Assembly (NCBI RefSeq): GCF_018199995.1
Contig: NZ_CP073578.1
Location: forward strand, 3,224,001 to 3,288,000
DNA from: Photobacterium sp. GJ3
Lineage (GTDB): Bacteria; Pseudomonadota; Gammaproteobacteria; Enterobacterales; Vibrionaceae
DNA length: 64,000 bases
Direction of reading: 5' to 3'
This document shows positions 53,760 to 61,012 of this stretch, piece after piece. Numbering within the stretch: the stretch's first letter is position 1; each line of letters begins with the position of its first letter. The notes beneath the pieces were generated by a model. That model made no database searches, had not been told where the DNA came from, and saw only the letters and a list, made by a program, of their open reading frames with translations. Position numbers and translations under genes: made by a program.

Positions 53760-54305
53760 TTAATGTTCAAGTTCTTCCAATACTTCGTTTACTAATGCTC
53801 TTATTTCCTGATCCTGTTCACTGGCCAAAACTGAGTTTAACGTAGTCTTTATCTCAGCAGATTTTTCCGATAAAGACATCAATAAATCTAAAGCACTATC
53901 GCGATAACGGGAAGCTTGGTTTTGTACTTCATCTAAATAAATATCTACATGTTCGAGAACCATATTCCGACAAGCATTTGAAAGAGGAACTCTATTCCCG
54001 TTGATAAAAACGGTCACTTCCTCGGAAGCATATCCATTTGCAATCTCGGCTAGTAGCGCATAAACATGCTCTCGTCCTACTGAAATATTCGAACGTAATA
54101 TCTCAAGCAAGAAAGGGATAACATAAAACGCCGCTTCATATAAATCTGACTGGAGAACCACGTGGTTATCGAGTTTCCAATAGGCCTTTTCCCGCTTTTC
54201 TTCGTCTTCCGAAATTAATTGCTCGATAGCCTTTGGCACATGGCTAGCATCCCCATGCGCTTGCTCTAATTTCTTCCAATCAACACTTCCGATACTTTCA
54301 AACAT
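53760..54305 (-). CDS. HEAT-like probable immunity protein of the deaminase tip, copy A
   Basis: A 181-aa all-helical, acidic protein beginning MFESIGSVDWKKLEQAHGDA, with repeats such as YEAAFYVIPFLLEILRSN and VYALLAEIANGYASEEV. It starts 11 bases after the deaminase tip and has a TAAGG box. Copy B at 62281-62826 differs at four residues (Met/Ile, Thr/Ser, Ala/Val, His/Asn), all conservative or at the end. Both copies are intact although both toxins are damaged. Confidence 0.72.
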   Translation of the reverse strand: MFESIGSVDWKKLEQAHGDASHVPKAIEQLISEDEEKREKAYWKLDNHVVLQSDLYEAAFYVIPFLLEILRSNISVGREHVYALLAEIANGYASEEVTVFINGNRVPLSNACRNMVLEHVDIYLDEVQNQASRYRDSALDLLMSLSEKSAEIKTTLNSVLASEQDQEIRALVNEVLEELEH

Positions 54306-54316
54306 GTTACTATACC

Positions 54317-55132
54317 TTAATCAAATGAAGTTCCTGGAGGAAACTGGTCTCTGGTAAAAGTGCCTTGGCATCGCGTACAGACCGGGATAACATCACTTTT
54401 ATGGGGCCGAACTTTCGGTCTAATCGCGGGTGTTAGCATCACATCTTTGGGATTACCACCCAGCGCCTGCGTAACTATATCTTCTGCACACATACCATTG
54501 CATTGCCCTCGCACTTTAAAGCCAACAGCCACTTCCCCTGTTTTAGTATTAACCCCACCAACAACAGTTGATATCTGTTCTTACTTGGTCTCTGACATTT
54601 GGCGAATTGCTGCGACCGCCGCATCTCTGGAAGCTATCGCGTCATCAATTGTTCCCTTTGTAACATCATCAGACAATCCCTTCGTGAAACGATTTCTCAC
54701 CCAATCCCCAGCTCCACTGAGCTGATTTTTTACCCAACTCCCAGCACTGCTGACCTGATTTTTCAACCAGCTTCCACTCGCCTTTAAAATGCCAGGAGCA
54801 GCTTTAATGGTAATGCTCGTCCCAAGTCCCAGCCCCACAAAGTTAACTGGATGATATCCGAAAGCTGCAATTTGTGATTCCAAATCAATTGATTGGAATG
54901 TGCTGTACTCAGAAGGGGGCAAAGCACCAGGGTAATCAAACCACTGCATATCATATGGATCTGGGAGCGTATCAAAATTCAAATATGCTGTTTCATCGCC
55001 CAGTTCATCCTTACCATTCTTATCACCAACATTCCCTTTGGGACCGACTAGGTCCTTAGATGTCGATGTCTCCTGGCTATTAGTCGTCGCCCCCTCAATG
55101 TGTCTGAACCCCGTCGGATCAATATACTTCAG
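54317..55132 (-). pseudogene. Rhs tip with YwqJ-like zinc deaminase domain, copy A, with nonsense codon
   Basis: The frame starts at the last Rhs core codons (LKYIDPTGFRHIEGATT), runs through FDTLPDPYDMQWFDYPGA, a glycine-rich segment (TKGLSDDVTKGTIDDA), and the tip VAVGFKVRGQCNGMCAEDIV ... VIPVCTRCQGTFTRDQFPPG. The CAE and PVCxxC motifs are the metal site of the cytidine deaminase superfamily, so nucleic acid or nucleotide deamination is inferred. TAA at 54581-54583 stands where copy B has CAA (Gln), cutting off the catalytic part. Confidence 0.75.
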
Positions 55133-55241
55133 TCAGGAAGCGGCTAAGGGAAGTAATAAACGCGGACCTGCGTCGAAGCTGCAACAGCAGACAGGTAAGT
55201 AAAAGCAGCACATTAAAGATGCCCGCTAGTGCGGGCATTTG
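55133..55241 (+). other. XRE-like regulator tail (short) and hairpin terminator
   Basis: Plus strand reads QEAAKGSNKRGPASKLQQQ then TGK and stop, the start of the longer tail kept at 63641-63784. It abuts the truncated Rhs core at 55132. GATGCCCGC-TAGT-GCGGGCAT at 55219-55240 is a terminator hairpin serving the leftward and rightward sides. Confidence 0.55.
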
Positions 55242-55700
55242 TTATTCGGAGCAGTGGATATCAAATGTACATTCCAAATTCAGCTTAGCTAGAATGCTCA
55301 TTTGCTCTGGCCATAGTGTTGGCCCTCCAGAACCAGAGGAACACCAATTACAATTTACAGTCATAGAAACACCTTGATGTCGCTGCAACTTAGCCAAAGC
55401 AAAATCCTTATCAACCAACTGATCTAACAACCATTTAAGATGATGCCTAACATCCTTGGATAGTACCTTACCTTCAGAAGAGAGAGACCAATAAGTCGTT
55501 TTTGCTTTTCTGGTAGTTCCTCTTGAGTTTTCAATTAACTCACCTTTGTTTTGCGAATAACTAGGCTTTATTCCTAACGATTCAGTTACCAAAGAAGATT
55601 CATCATCCAAATAAACAAGGAGTTCAACGTAAGTTGATTCACAAGACCCATAGTTGGCATCAAGAGGTGTTCTCCTTGACGCATGTAATTTTTCTATCAT
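55242..55700 (-). CDS. DUF4279 protein, probable immunity protein
   Basis: A 152-aa protein matching DUF4279: STYVELLVYLDDESSLVTES, LGIKPSYSQNKGELIEN, TTYWSLSSEGKVLSKDVRHH and the closing LAKLNLECTFDIHCS. DUF4279 proteins are frequent neighbours of polymorphic toxin tips. The ATG at 55700 overlaps the stop of the upstream toxin scrap as ATGA, showing they were translated as a pair. Confidence 0.72.
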   Translation of the reverse strand: MIEKLHASRRTPLDANYGSCESTYVELLVYLDDESSLVTESLGIKPSYSQNKGELIENSRGTTRKAKTTYWSLSSEGKVLSKDVRHHLKWLLDQLVDKDFALAKLQRHQGVSMTVNCNWCSSGSGGPTLWPEQMSILAKLNLECTFDIHCSE

Positions 55701-55878
55701 GGCAAATAATCAGCAATATTACCTATAAGGTCACCAGCATCGTTTATGTAATCACCATTATCAAGAATTCTTCCATGGTGATCATTCCGTAAACCAGTAT
55801 CTTTTTTCAGACCTTCTAGGGCTCTACCCCAATCCCTCTTCGTTAGATTTTCACCAAAGTGTTCATGATCTTGCCCTG
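55697..55878 (-). pseudogene. Rhs toxin tip remnant, family not recognised
   Basis: Sixty codons remain: HFGENLTKRDWGRALEGLKK, DTGLRNDHHGRILDNGDYIN and GDLIGNIADYLP before TGA. The DHHGRI and NGDY segments suggest a nuclease-like or binding C-terminus, but I cannot name it. The 5' end coincides with an ISAs1 terminal repeat at 55861-55878, so the IS removed the rest. The stop overlaps the DUF4279 start. Confidence 0.6.
55861..55878. repeat. solo ISAs1 terminal repeat
   Basis: GTTCATGATCTTGCCCTG differs by one base from the right end of the ISAs1 at 48651-49798 and by one base from that at 61013-62253. No transposase adjoins it, so it marks a lost copy or a recombination joint. Confidence 0.7.
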
Positions 55879-55905
55879 CGCTTCACTAGAGCTACAAGGG
55901 AAGTC

Positions 55906-56274
55906 TCATACACCAAATACATAAAAACCAATACTAATTGCTAATATTAAAAAAGAAGCAATAACAAAGGAAAAAACAAAAAATTTAATTATTTTAATTT
56001 TCGGTAGTGGAACGGTTTTCAGATCTATTTTGCACCTAGAAAAAACAACTATAAGTAAAAAATATAAAGCAAACAAGAACAGCAAAAACAAATCCTTATT
56101 AAGGAGGTTGTATTCAAAAATATATGTGTACAAAACCACCAAGGATAATAAATAATGAACGAACGATTGAGTTAACAATATTTCAGCTTTATTCTTATAG
56201 TGCTCCCCACAAATGCTTTCCATTTTGGTTCTCAATATTTCAACAGATATTGAAAAAAAATCACTCATACTCAC
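55906..56274 (-). CDS. membrane protein, probable immunity protein
   Basis: A 122-aa protein with a short cytoplasmic N-terminus and three hydrophobic helices (about 36-55, 58-77 and 98-120). Start at GTG 56274, or ATG 56268, after AAGAG; it overlaps the stop of the upstream tip. A membrane immunity protein fits a toxin that acts at the inner membrane. No family recognised. Confidence 0.58.
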   Translation of the reverse strand: MSMSDFFSISVEILRTKMESICGEHYKNKAEILLTQSFVHYLLSLVVLYTYIFEYNLLNKDLFLLFLFALYFLLIVVFSRCKIDLKTVPLPKIKIIKFFVFSFVIASFLILAISIGFYVFGV

Positions 56275-56580
56275 ATCAACTCTTTAATAGTTTTAAAAAC
56301 TCTAATTCTTATTGCCTTAAAAGCATTATAGTCTGCAGCAACATCAATCGCTACATAAGCACTACTTATGGCAAAGCCTGGTAAACCATAAAATGATAGT
56401 GCAGTGAAAGCTAAGTCTAAAACAACGTCTCCGACCAAGTCGACCTTTTCAATAGTAGTCATTTCTGTCAAATTTGCATTCAAGGCTGAACGTACAGTAT
56501 AAATGACTGAAAATCCAGCAGCTAGATTACCTGCACTTGATAATCTACTAAGAGATTTAAGTTGAACATTTTCTGCCCTA
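56271..56580 (-). pseudogene. Rhs toxin tip remnant, possible membrane-active type
   Basis: About 100 codons in one frame: RAENVQLKSLSRLSSAGNLA, AGFSVIYTVRSALNANLTE and LVGDVVLDLAFTALSFYGLP, ending KTIKELM. It is rich in small and hydrophobic residues. No start codon or Rhs core precedes it; upstream lies IS3 debris. The stop overlaps the membrane immunity gene. The toxin class is unknown. Confidence 0.5.
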
Positions 56581-56725
56581 ACCGATAGATCTAATCTCTT
56601 TCTCCAAGTGCTCCTTTGATGTTTGATAATCTTTTCTTTTACACCTGATAGAATACCTGTCCACTTCCCCTTTGCTGAGACAATCTAAACTGGAGATTTC
56701 TGCCACATAACAGCAGAAGATCACC

Positions 56726-56809
56726 ATGAAGAAGTCACGTTTCACTGAGTCACAGATAGTCGCGATTCTCAAAGAAGCGGATGCTGGCCTGAAGGTGAGC
56801 AAATGGTGA
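56726..56809 (+). pseudogene. IS3-family OrfA fragment
   Basis: Twenty-seven codons from an ATG: MKKSRFTESQIVAILKEADA then GLKVSKW and TGA. This is the conserved N-terminus of IS3-family (IS407-like) OrfA proteins, up to the start of the helix-turn-helix. The rest is lost. Confidence 0.75.
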
Positions 56810-56811
56810 TA

Positions 56812-56916
56812 CGGGAAGAGAAGTGCTGGAGAGTTTGATCAGTCAAGAAGGTGGGATTCTGGAAGACAAGCGGCTAAGAAATAAAGTAAAGCCCGCGACT
56901 GCGGGCTTTACTTTAT
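56812..56916 (+). other. XRE-tail junction remnant followed by a strong terminator
   Basis: GTGCTGGAGAGTTTGATCA at about 56831 is the same motif as at 60058-60076, then the copy degenerates. ATAAAGTAAAGCCCGC and GCGGGCTTTACTTTAT (56881-56916) form a perfect 16-bp hairpin with a GACT loop, a bidirectional terminator for the immunity gene to the right. Confidence 0.6.
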
Positions 56917-56917
56917 T

Positions 56918-57331
56918 TTATTCTTGATCCATCAACTGACGATAATTGTTGAACAGTGAAGAAGCTTCTGAATCATCTTCTAAAAGACGCTCATAAAAAG
57001 AAGGATCTTTAGCCCACTCTTCAAATACAAGTGATGATAAAACTTCTCTTTCTTCCTGTACTATCGCTGATAACTTCCAATGCGACGATAAGCGAGCATC
57101 TGATACATTGAAAAACTCAGCAGCAAAAGGTTTAGGATATTCATCATACTCTTCAACGCAAATATAGTACCAAGGGCTATTATCCCAAAATACCACACCA
57201 TAGACCGTATATTCTTTGCCTATATCAAGATCTACTTCTCCTTCGGGCATAGAGATATACTTCTTTAAACGCTTCAACACGTTTTCATCAGGAAACGAGT
57301 TCAAGTTATTCACTTTACAAACAACTTTCAT
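56918..57331 (-). CDS. unassigned immunity-like protein
   Basis: A 137-aa acidic soluble protein: VDLDIGKEYTVYGVVFWDNS, PWYYICVEEYDEYPKPFAAE and a helical C-terminus (FYERLLEDDSEASSLFNNY). Start at the ATG at 57331. No toxin remains next to it; size, charge and place argue for an immunity gene whose partner was removed, with IS630 debris on its upstream side. Confidence 0.55.
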   Translation of the reverse strand: MKVVCKVNNLNSFPDENVLKRLKKYISMPEGEVDLDIGKEYTVYGVVFWDNSPWYYICVEEYDEYPKPFAAEFFNVSDARLSSHWKLSAIVQEEREVLSSLVFEEWAKDPSFYERLLEDDSEASSLFNNYRQLMDQE

Positions 57332-57481
57332 AATCACTTCTTAAAATTAGTAAGTACCCTTCCTAAATAACTGTTCCTAAATGTAGATCACTGGAAAGTA
57401 GAAAATGAAGGGAACTCGGTAGAGTTTGTGCGATCTGATCAGTCGCCAAACATACAAACCCACAAAACAATACCGAGACCT

Positions 57482-58422
57482 ATGATTTTAACATTACCTG
57501 ACCGGGCAGAGCGACGCCGGATTATCAAAAATATACACAAGACCAAAGACAAAGATCACTGCAGACGCTTAAACGCCATATTGTTACTCGCCGATGGGCT
57601 GACTGTTACAGCTGTCTCCAACATACTTGCCGCTGCTCGATCGTCCATCAATCGATGGGTTCAATGGTACACAGAATGTGGTATCGAGGGTTTAAAAAGC
57701 TCAACCAGAGGAAGAACGTCAACACTTCCTTTTGCTCAGATTTCAGCCGTAATCACAGCACTGTTGGAGTTCAGTCCTCAAGATCTGGGTTACCAACGCT
57801 CACGCTGGAGCACTGAGTTGATAGCGATAGAAATCAACCGAGTATTCGCCTCAAGGTGCATACATCAACGATTCGCCGCTGGCTTCCTAAGCTCGGTATT
57901 GTATGGCGAAGAGCAGCACCGACGTTACATATCAAAGATCCAGATAAAGAAGCGAAACTTGCCAGGATTCAACAGGCTTTAGAGCAATGTGATATCAACC
58001 ATCCTGTATTCTACGAAGACGAAGTAGACATCCACTTGAATCCTAAAATAGGAGCAGACTGGGTATACAAAGGCCAACAAAAGAAAGTGGCCACACCAGG
58101 ACAAAACGCTAAACATTATCTGGCGGGCGCGCTGCATGCGAAAACAATCACCCTCATCGTCGATAATTACATCATTCACAAGAGTCGAAAGACTCAAAGC
58201 TGGTTGAAGGAAAACCCGAAGTTCATCCTACTGTTTCAGCCCGTATATTCCCCGTGGGTGAACAAAATAGAGAAGTTATAGCATGCCTTACATGAAACCA
58301 TTACACGCAATCATCAATGCACAACAATGTGGAAACTCTTAAAGCAGGTGCGCTACTTCATGGATCATGCATCACCTTTTCCCGTTGGAGGCCATGGGTT
58401 ACTGAAAGTGGAGCGGAATTAG
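57482..58422 (+). pseudogene. IS630-family transposase, broken
   Basis: N-terminal part MILTLPDRAERRRIIKNIHK with an HTH (AVSNILAAARSSINRWVQWY), then in another frame VHTSTIRRWLPKLGIVWRR, the catalytic FYEDEVDIHLNPKIGADWVY and LIVDNYIIHKSRKTQSWL. Faults are a 1-nt shift near 57857, a deletion between AGALHAKT and ITLIVDN, and a TAG at 58279 in place of the usual Trp codon (EKLWHALHET). The frame ends at 58422. Confidence 0.85.
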
Positions 58423-58593
58423 GATCATTTATTTAGTACCTATCCCCAGTCATGCAATATTATTTTTCTTACTTTACCCAGTGTAAAACACTATTGGTCA
58501 TGACAGACATAATAAAGTTAAATACAATTCACACCACATTCACAATAAAAACACATGACATGCAATGTGTTTAGTTTCGATTTATCATTAAAC

Positions 58594-59136
58594 TTAAATC
58601 AAGCTTTCTCTTTTTATTGAGCATAAATCAGGGTCAAGCTCCTCGAGCATATCTTCAAACTTTTCCCATCCATTATTAATTATATACTCATATTCCTCAA
58701 AAAAAACCGGAACAGCCCATACTAGAACTGTACTCGGTTTAGAACCTTTATATTCGTAAAAACCCTCATCAAAATAAGCGGGCATCGTAAAGTATATTGC
58801 TTGGAAGCCCAGTCTTTGGGTAATTTCTTCAGGCAAGAGTACAACTTCTCCTCGAAGTACTGCTTTTTTACTTTCGGATACAGATTCACACAGAGACATT
58901 AATAATGAAGATATTATTTCTGGATCAACTGATGAGTTACATGAAAACAACAATTCTTGCTTAACTTTATTTTCATAACCAATACAATAAGAGTGTTCAC
59001 TTAATCCTAGTGAAACATAAGTTGAAACATTTTCAACCGGCGTATCATTGAATAGCAACACTTTATAGTTAGAGTTATTATCCTTCCACCCCTGAATAAT
59101 TAAACCTAAGTGCTTTTCCATATGCTTAATCAACAA
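58594..59136 (-). CDS. SUFU (suppressor of fused)-type probable immunity protein
   Basis: A 180-aa acidic protein with the suppressor-of-fused fold used by many bacterial immunity proteins: TYVSLGLSEHSYCIGYENKV, KKAVLRGEVVLLPEEITQRL and VLVWAVPVFFEEYEYIINNG. It starts 11 bases after the GH-E toxin frame. The start is either TTG 59136, after AGGAG, or ATG 59121. Immunity role inferred from position and family. Confidence 0.72.
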   Translation of the reverse strand: MLIKHMEKHLGLIIQGWKDNNSNYKVLLFNDTPVENVSTYVSLGLSEHSYCIGYENKVKQELLFSCNSSVDPEIISSLLMSLCESVSESKKAVLRGEVVLLPEEITQRLGFQAIYFTMPAYFDEGFYEYKGSKPSTVLVWAVPVFFEEYEYIINNGWEKFEDMLEELDPDLCSIKRESLI

Positions 59137-59147
59137 AACATATACTC

Positions 59148-60068
59148 CTACTGATTATCAGTTCTATTACAGCTTGGACAAGGTAAACGGGTTTCTCTAT
59201 TATACTCATCCAGAACGTCTTTTCGACTCTTACCCTCTAAGTCCCTATCTTTCCACTTCGGTTGATGGTCTACATCCCAGCCATCAGGGCCATTTCTTTT
59301 TTCTTTCTTATGTGGATCACTTTTCACATCTTTGCCGCAGTCAGGACATTTTTTTGTCCCTACTTTAGAACCTTGATCAGCATTATCCCAGGAGTCTGTA
59401 ACTGTTTTTTCTAAATCTTGTTGATCTTTTAGTTATTTTATCTGTTGCTTCTGAAACATTCTCAGCCTTGTTCGAAGCTGCATTTAAAGCTTGCTTAACT
59501 TCATCAGCATTATCAACAACATCATCCACTTTTTTAAATTTCCTGAAGTAGCTATATAGCTTAGCTGCACTTCCCATTGGAATAACCATCATTGCAAGTG
59601 AAGCTGCAGCCTCCAGCTGCTCTTCAGGTGTAAAGTTGTTTACAAAATTTTCATTACCCCAAACAAACCGATTTTCAATAGGCTTAAATTGATGCTTCCT
59701 CAGTCTCAAATCCAGTCGGATCAATATACTTCAGCGGGTTATTCTACGTATAAGTATAGCGGTTGAAGCTACCCGTCACGTAAGGTGACTGGATCAGCGG
59801 TTCTGCACTCAGGAAACGGCCGAGTTCCTGATCATATACACGGCCGTTCATGTGGAGCAGGCCCACTTCTTCAATGTGCTCGTGGCCAGTGTAGCCGCGG
59901 TTGGTCATCGCATCTTGCAAGACCGACTGCTGATGGTGAGTGTCACGCCACTGCACACTCCGCATCCGCCCCCAAACATCGAAGCTCCGGCGTTCAACGA
60001 TATAGCCATAGCCGTCATCATGTCTAAAGTATTCAAGGTCTGAAGATGATACGGAAAGTGCTGGAGAG
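59148..60068 (-). pseudogene. Rhs core fragment with GH-E/HNH-type nuclease toxin tip, inactivated
   Basis: From the right: the identical core repeat, YTYT then TAG at 59744-59746 where the other copy has Trp, NNPLKYIDPTGFETEE, a deletion that shifts the frame into KHQFKPIENRFVWGNENF, a helical linker, one extra A near 59425 that shifts again, then KKCPDCGKDVKSDPHKKEKR, DGWDVDHQPKWKDRDLEG and RLPCPSCNRTDNQ. The last parts match the GH-E (HNH/Endo VII) nuclease group with zinc cysteines. Three lesions show it is dead; the tip itself is still complete. Confidence 0.78.
59781..60068 (-). repeat. Rhs core repeat, copy 2 (288 bp)
   Basis: Identical to 52117-52404. On the 5' side the two copies also share the first bases of the XRE-like tail, differing by an 11-base deletion in copy 1. 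Confidence 0.9.
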
Positions 60069-60129
60069 TTTGATCATCAAGTACCAGTCCAGACGCAGAG
60101 ATTTAGGAAGGCAGGCAGCTAAGGGATAA
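60048..60129 (+). other. XRE-like regulator tail at the Rhs core junction
   Basis: Plus strand reads VLESLIIKYQSRRRDLGRQA, AKG and TAA. It overlaps the truncated end of the Rhs core (minus strand) and is followed by the left half of a terminator hairpin (AAAGTAAAGCCCGC). The same tail recurs at 52390-52440, 56831-56880 and, diverged, at 50190-50289. Confidence 0.55.
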
Positions 60130-60145
60130 AGTAAAGCCCGCGACA

Positions 60146-60191
60146 TGAATTGCCCCCCAATAGTGATGTCCAACTATTGGGAGTCACTTCA
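60146..60191. mobile_element. 46-bp palindromic element inserted in a terminator loop
   Basis: TGAATTGCCCCCCAATAGT and the complement of ACTATTGGGAGTCACTTCA are imperfect inverted copies with GATGTCCA between them. It splits the hairpin TAAAGCCCGC...GCGGGCTT that is intact at 56881-56916. The ends look like those of an IS3-family element reduced to its two terminal repeats. Confidence 0.55.
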
Positions 60192-60210
60192 AAATGCGGG
60201 CTTGGACTAA

Positions 60211-60564
60211 TCAGAAAAAGCGATAATACCGAAACAGCTCTCCAAGTTTAGACTTTGAGTATTCGCCTCTTGCATCGAACTGACTTTCAATCAGTTTTTT
60301 ATTTTCTATCAGAGCGCTCGGCACCTCAGTTGTCTGGCTTTTTTCTGCAAGATTAATAATCGTCTGCAATATTTCACAAGCAGTGGATTCATCTTCTTCT
60401 TTTAATAAGAAACTGATGGTTTCATTTATAGAAGAAAATGCTTCAGATGGACTCATACTTCCAATAAAGTCATCTCTAAAATTTTCAAAAAACCACTCGT
60501 CTTCGATTGGATCTGAGTTCCAATAATCAATAGCTTCAATCAGTGCATCACGATATATCATCAT
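60211..60564 (-). CDS. unassigned immunity-like protein
   Basis: A 117-aa acidic helical protein: YRDALIEAIDYWNSDPIEDE, EAFSSINETISFLLKEEDES and YSKSKLGELFRYYRFF at the end. The ATG at 60564 follows AAGGA. It is 34 bases after the SUKH-like gene, so the two form a small operon. No family recognised; its neighbours suggest an immunity role. Confidence 0.55.
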   Translation of the reverse strand: MMIYRDALIEAIDYWNSDPIEDEWFFENFRDDFIGSMSPSEAFSSINETISFLLKEEDESTACEILQTIINLAEKSQTTEVPSALIENKKLIESQFDARGEYSKSKLGELFRYYRFF

Positions 60565-60601
60565 CAATCCTTAAACTTGAAAATAAAAAATGAGGAGGCG
60601 A

Positions 60602-60958
60602 TTAGCCTCCATCATATTCAATAGTTGCCTCTAATGCAGATCTTAGCCAATCCCAAAAACTATTCATATCCTGTTTATTTTCATAACCAGGACTGGAGAA
60701 GTCATGAATAATGACAACTCCTTCTTTACCCTTATCCCAACAAGCAACATCGTCGTTATCTTCTCGACGAGCGAATGGAATAAGCTCTCTTTCAGGATAC
60801 CTTTCTTGTAAGCCCCTAAATCTTGTCCGAAGCTGGTCTCCCTGTAGCACTATCCAAGGGTCAAAATCTAACAATCCTTGGTCAACTATCCGCAAAAATT
60901 CTTGTGGATAGTTGAACCAAATAGGTAGTTCGGATTCGTTTAAAAGTTGTTCTGACAT
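60602..60958 (-). CDS. SMI1/KNR4 (SUKH)-like probable immunity protein
   Basis: A 118-aa protein: YPQEFLRIVDQGLLDFDPWI, RYPERELIPFARREDNDDVA and the closing WDWLRSALEATIEYD. The LIPFAR-DNDDVACW and VVIIHDF-SPG segments fit the SUKH superfamily, common immunity proteins against nuclease tips. The toxin that should precede it has been replaced by the ISAs1 at 61013. Confidence 0.68.
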   Translation of the reverse strand: MSEQLLNESELPIWFNYPQEFLRIVDQGLLDFDPWIVLQGDQLRTRFRGLQERYPERELIPFARREDNDDVACWDKGKEGVVIIHDFSSPGYENKQDMNSFWDWLRSALEATIEYDGG

Positions 60959-61012
60959 ATCTAATCTACCGAGCCTATATAAAGTGAACCGTTTGGATAA
61001 GTGTTACGGAAG

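Larger units (their letters stand above)
53735..55191 (-). repeat. 1.45-kb duplicated deaminase-immunity cassette, copy A
   Basis: Nearly identical to 62255-63699. The pair share the immunity gene, toxin tip, the last codons of the Rhs core and the start of the XRE-like tail. Differences are few: scattered substitutions, a 12-base in-frame deletion in copy B just after DPTG, one G less in a G run in copy B, and a stop codon in copy A. Confidence 0.93.
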
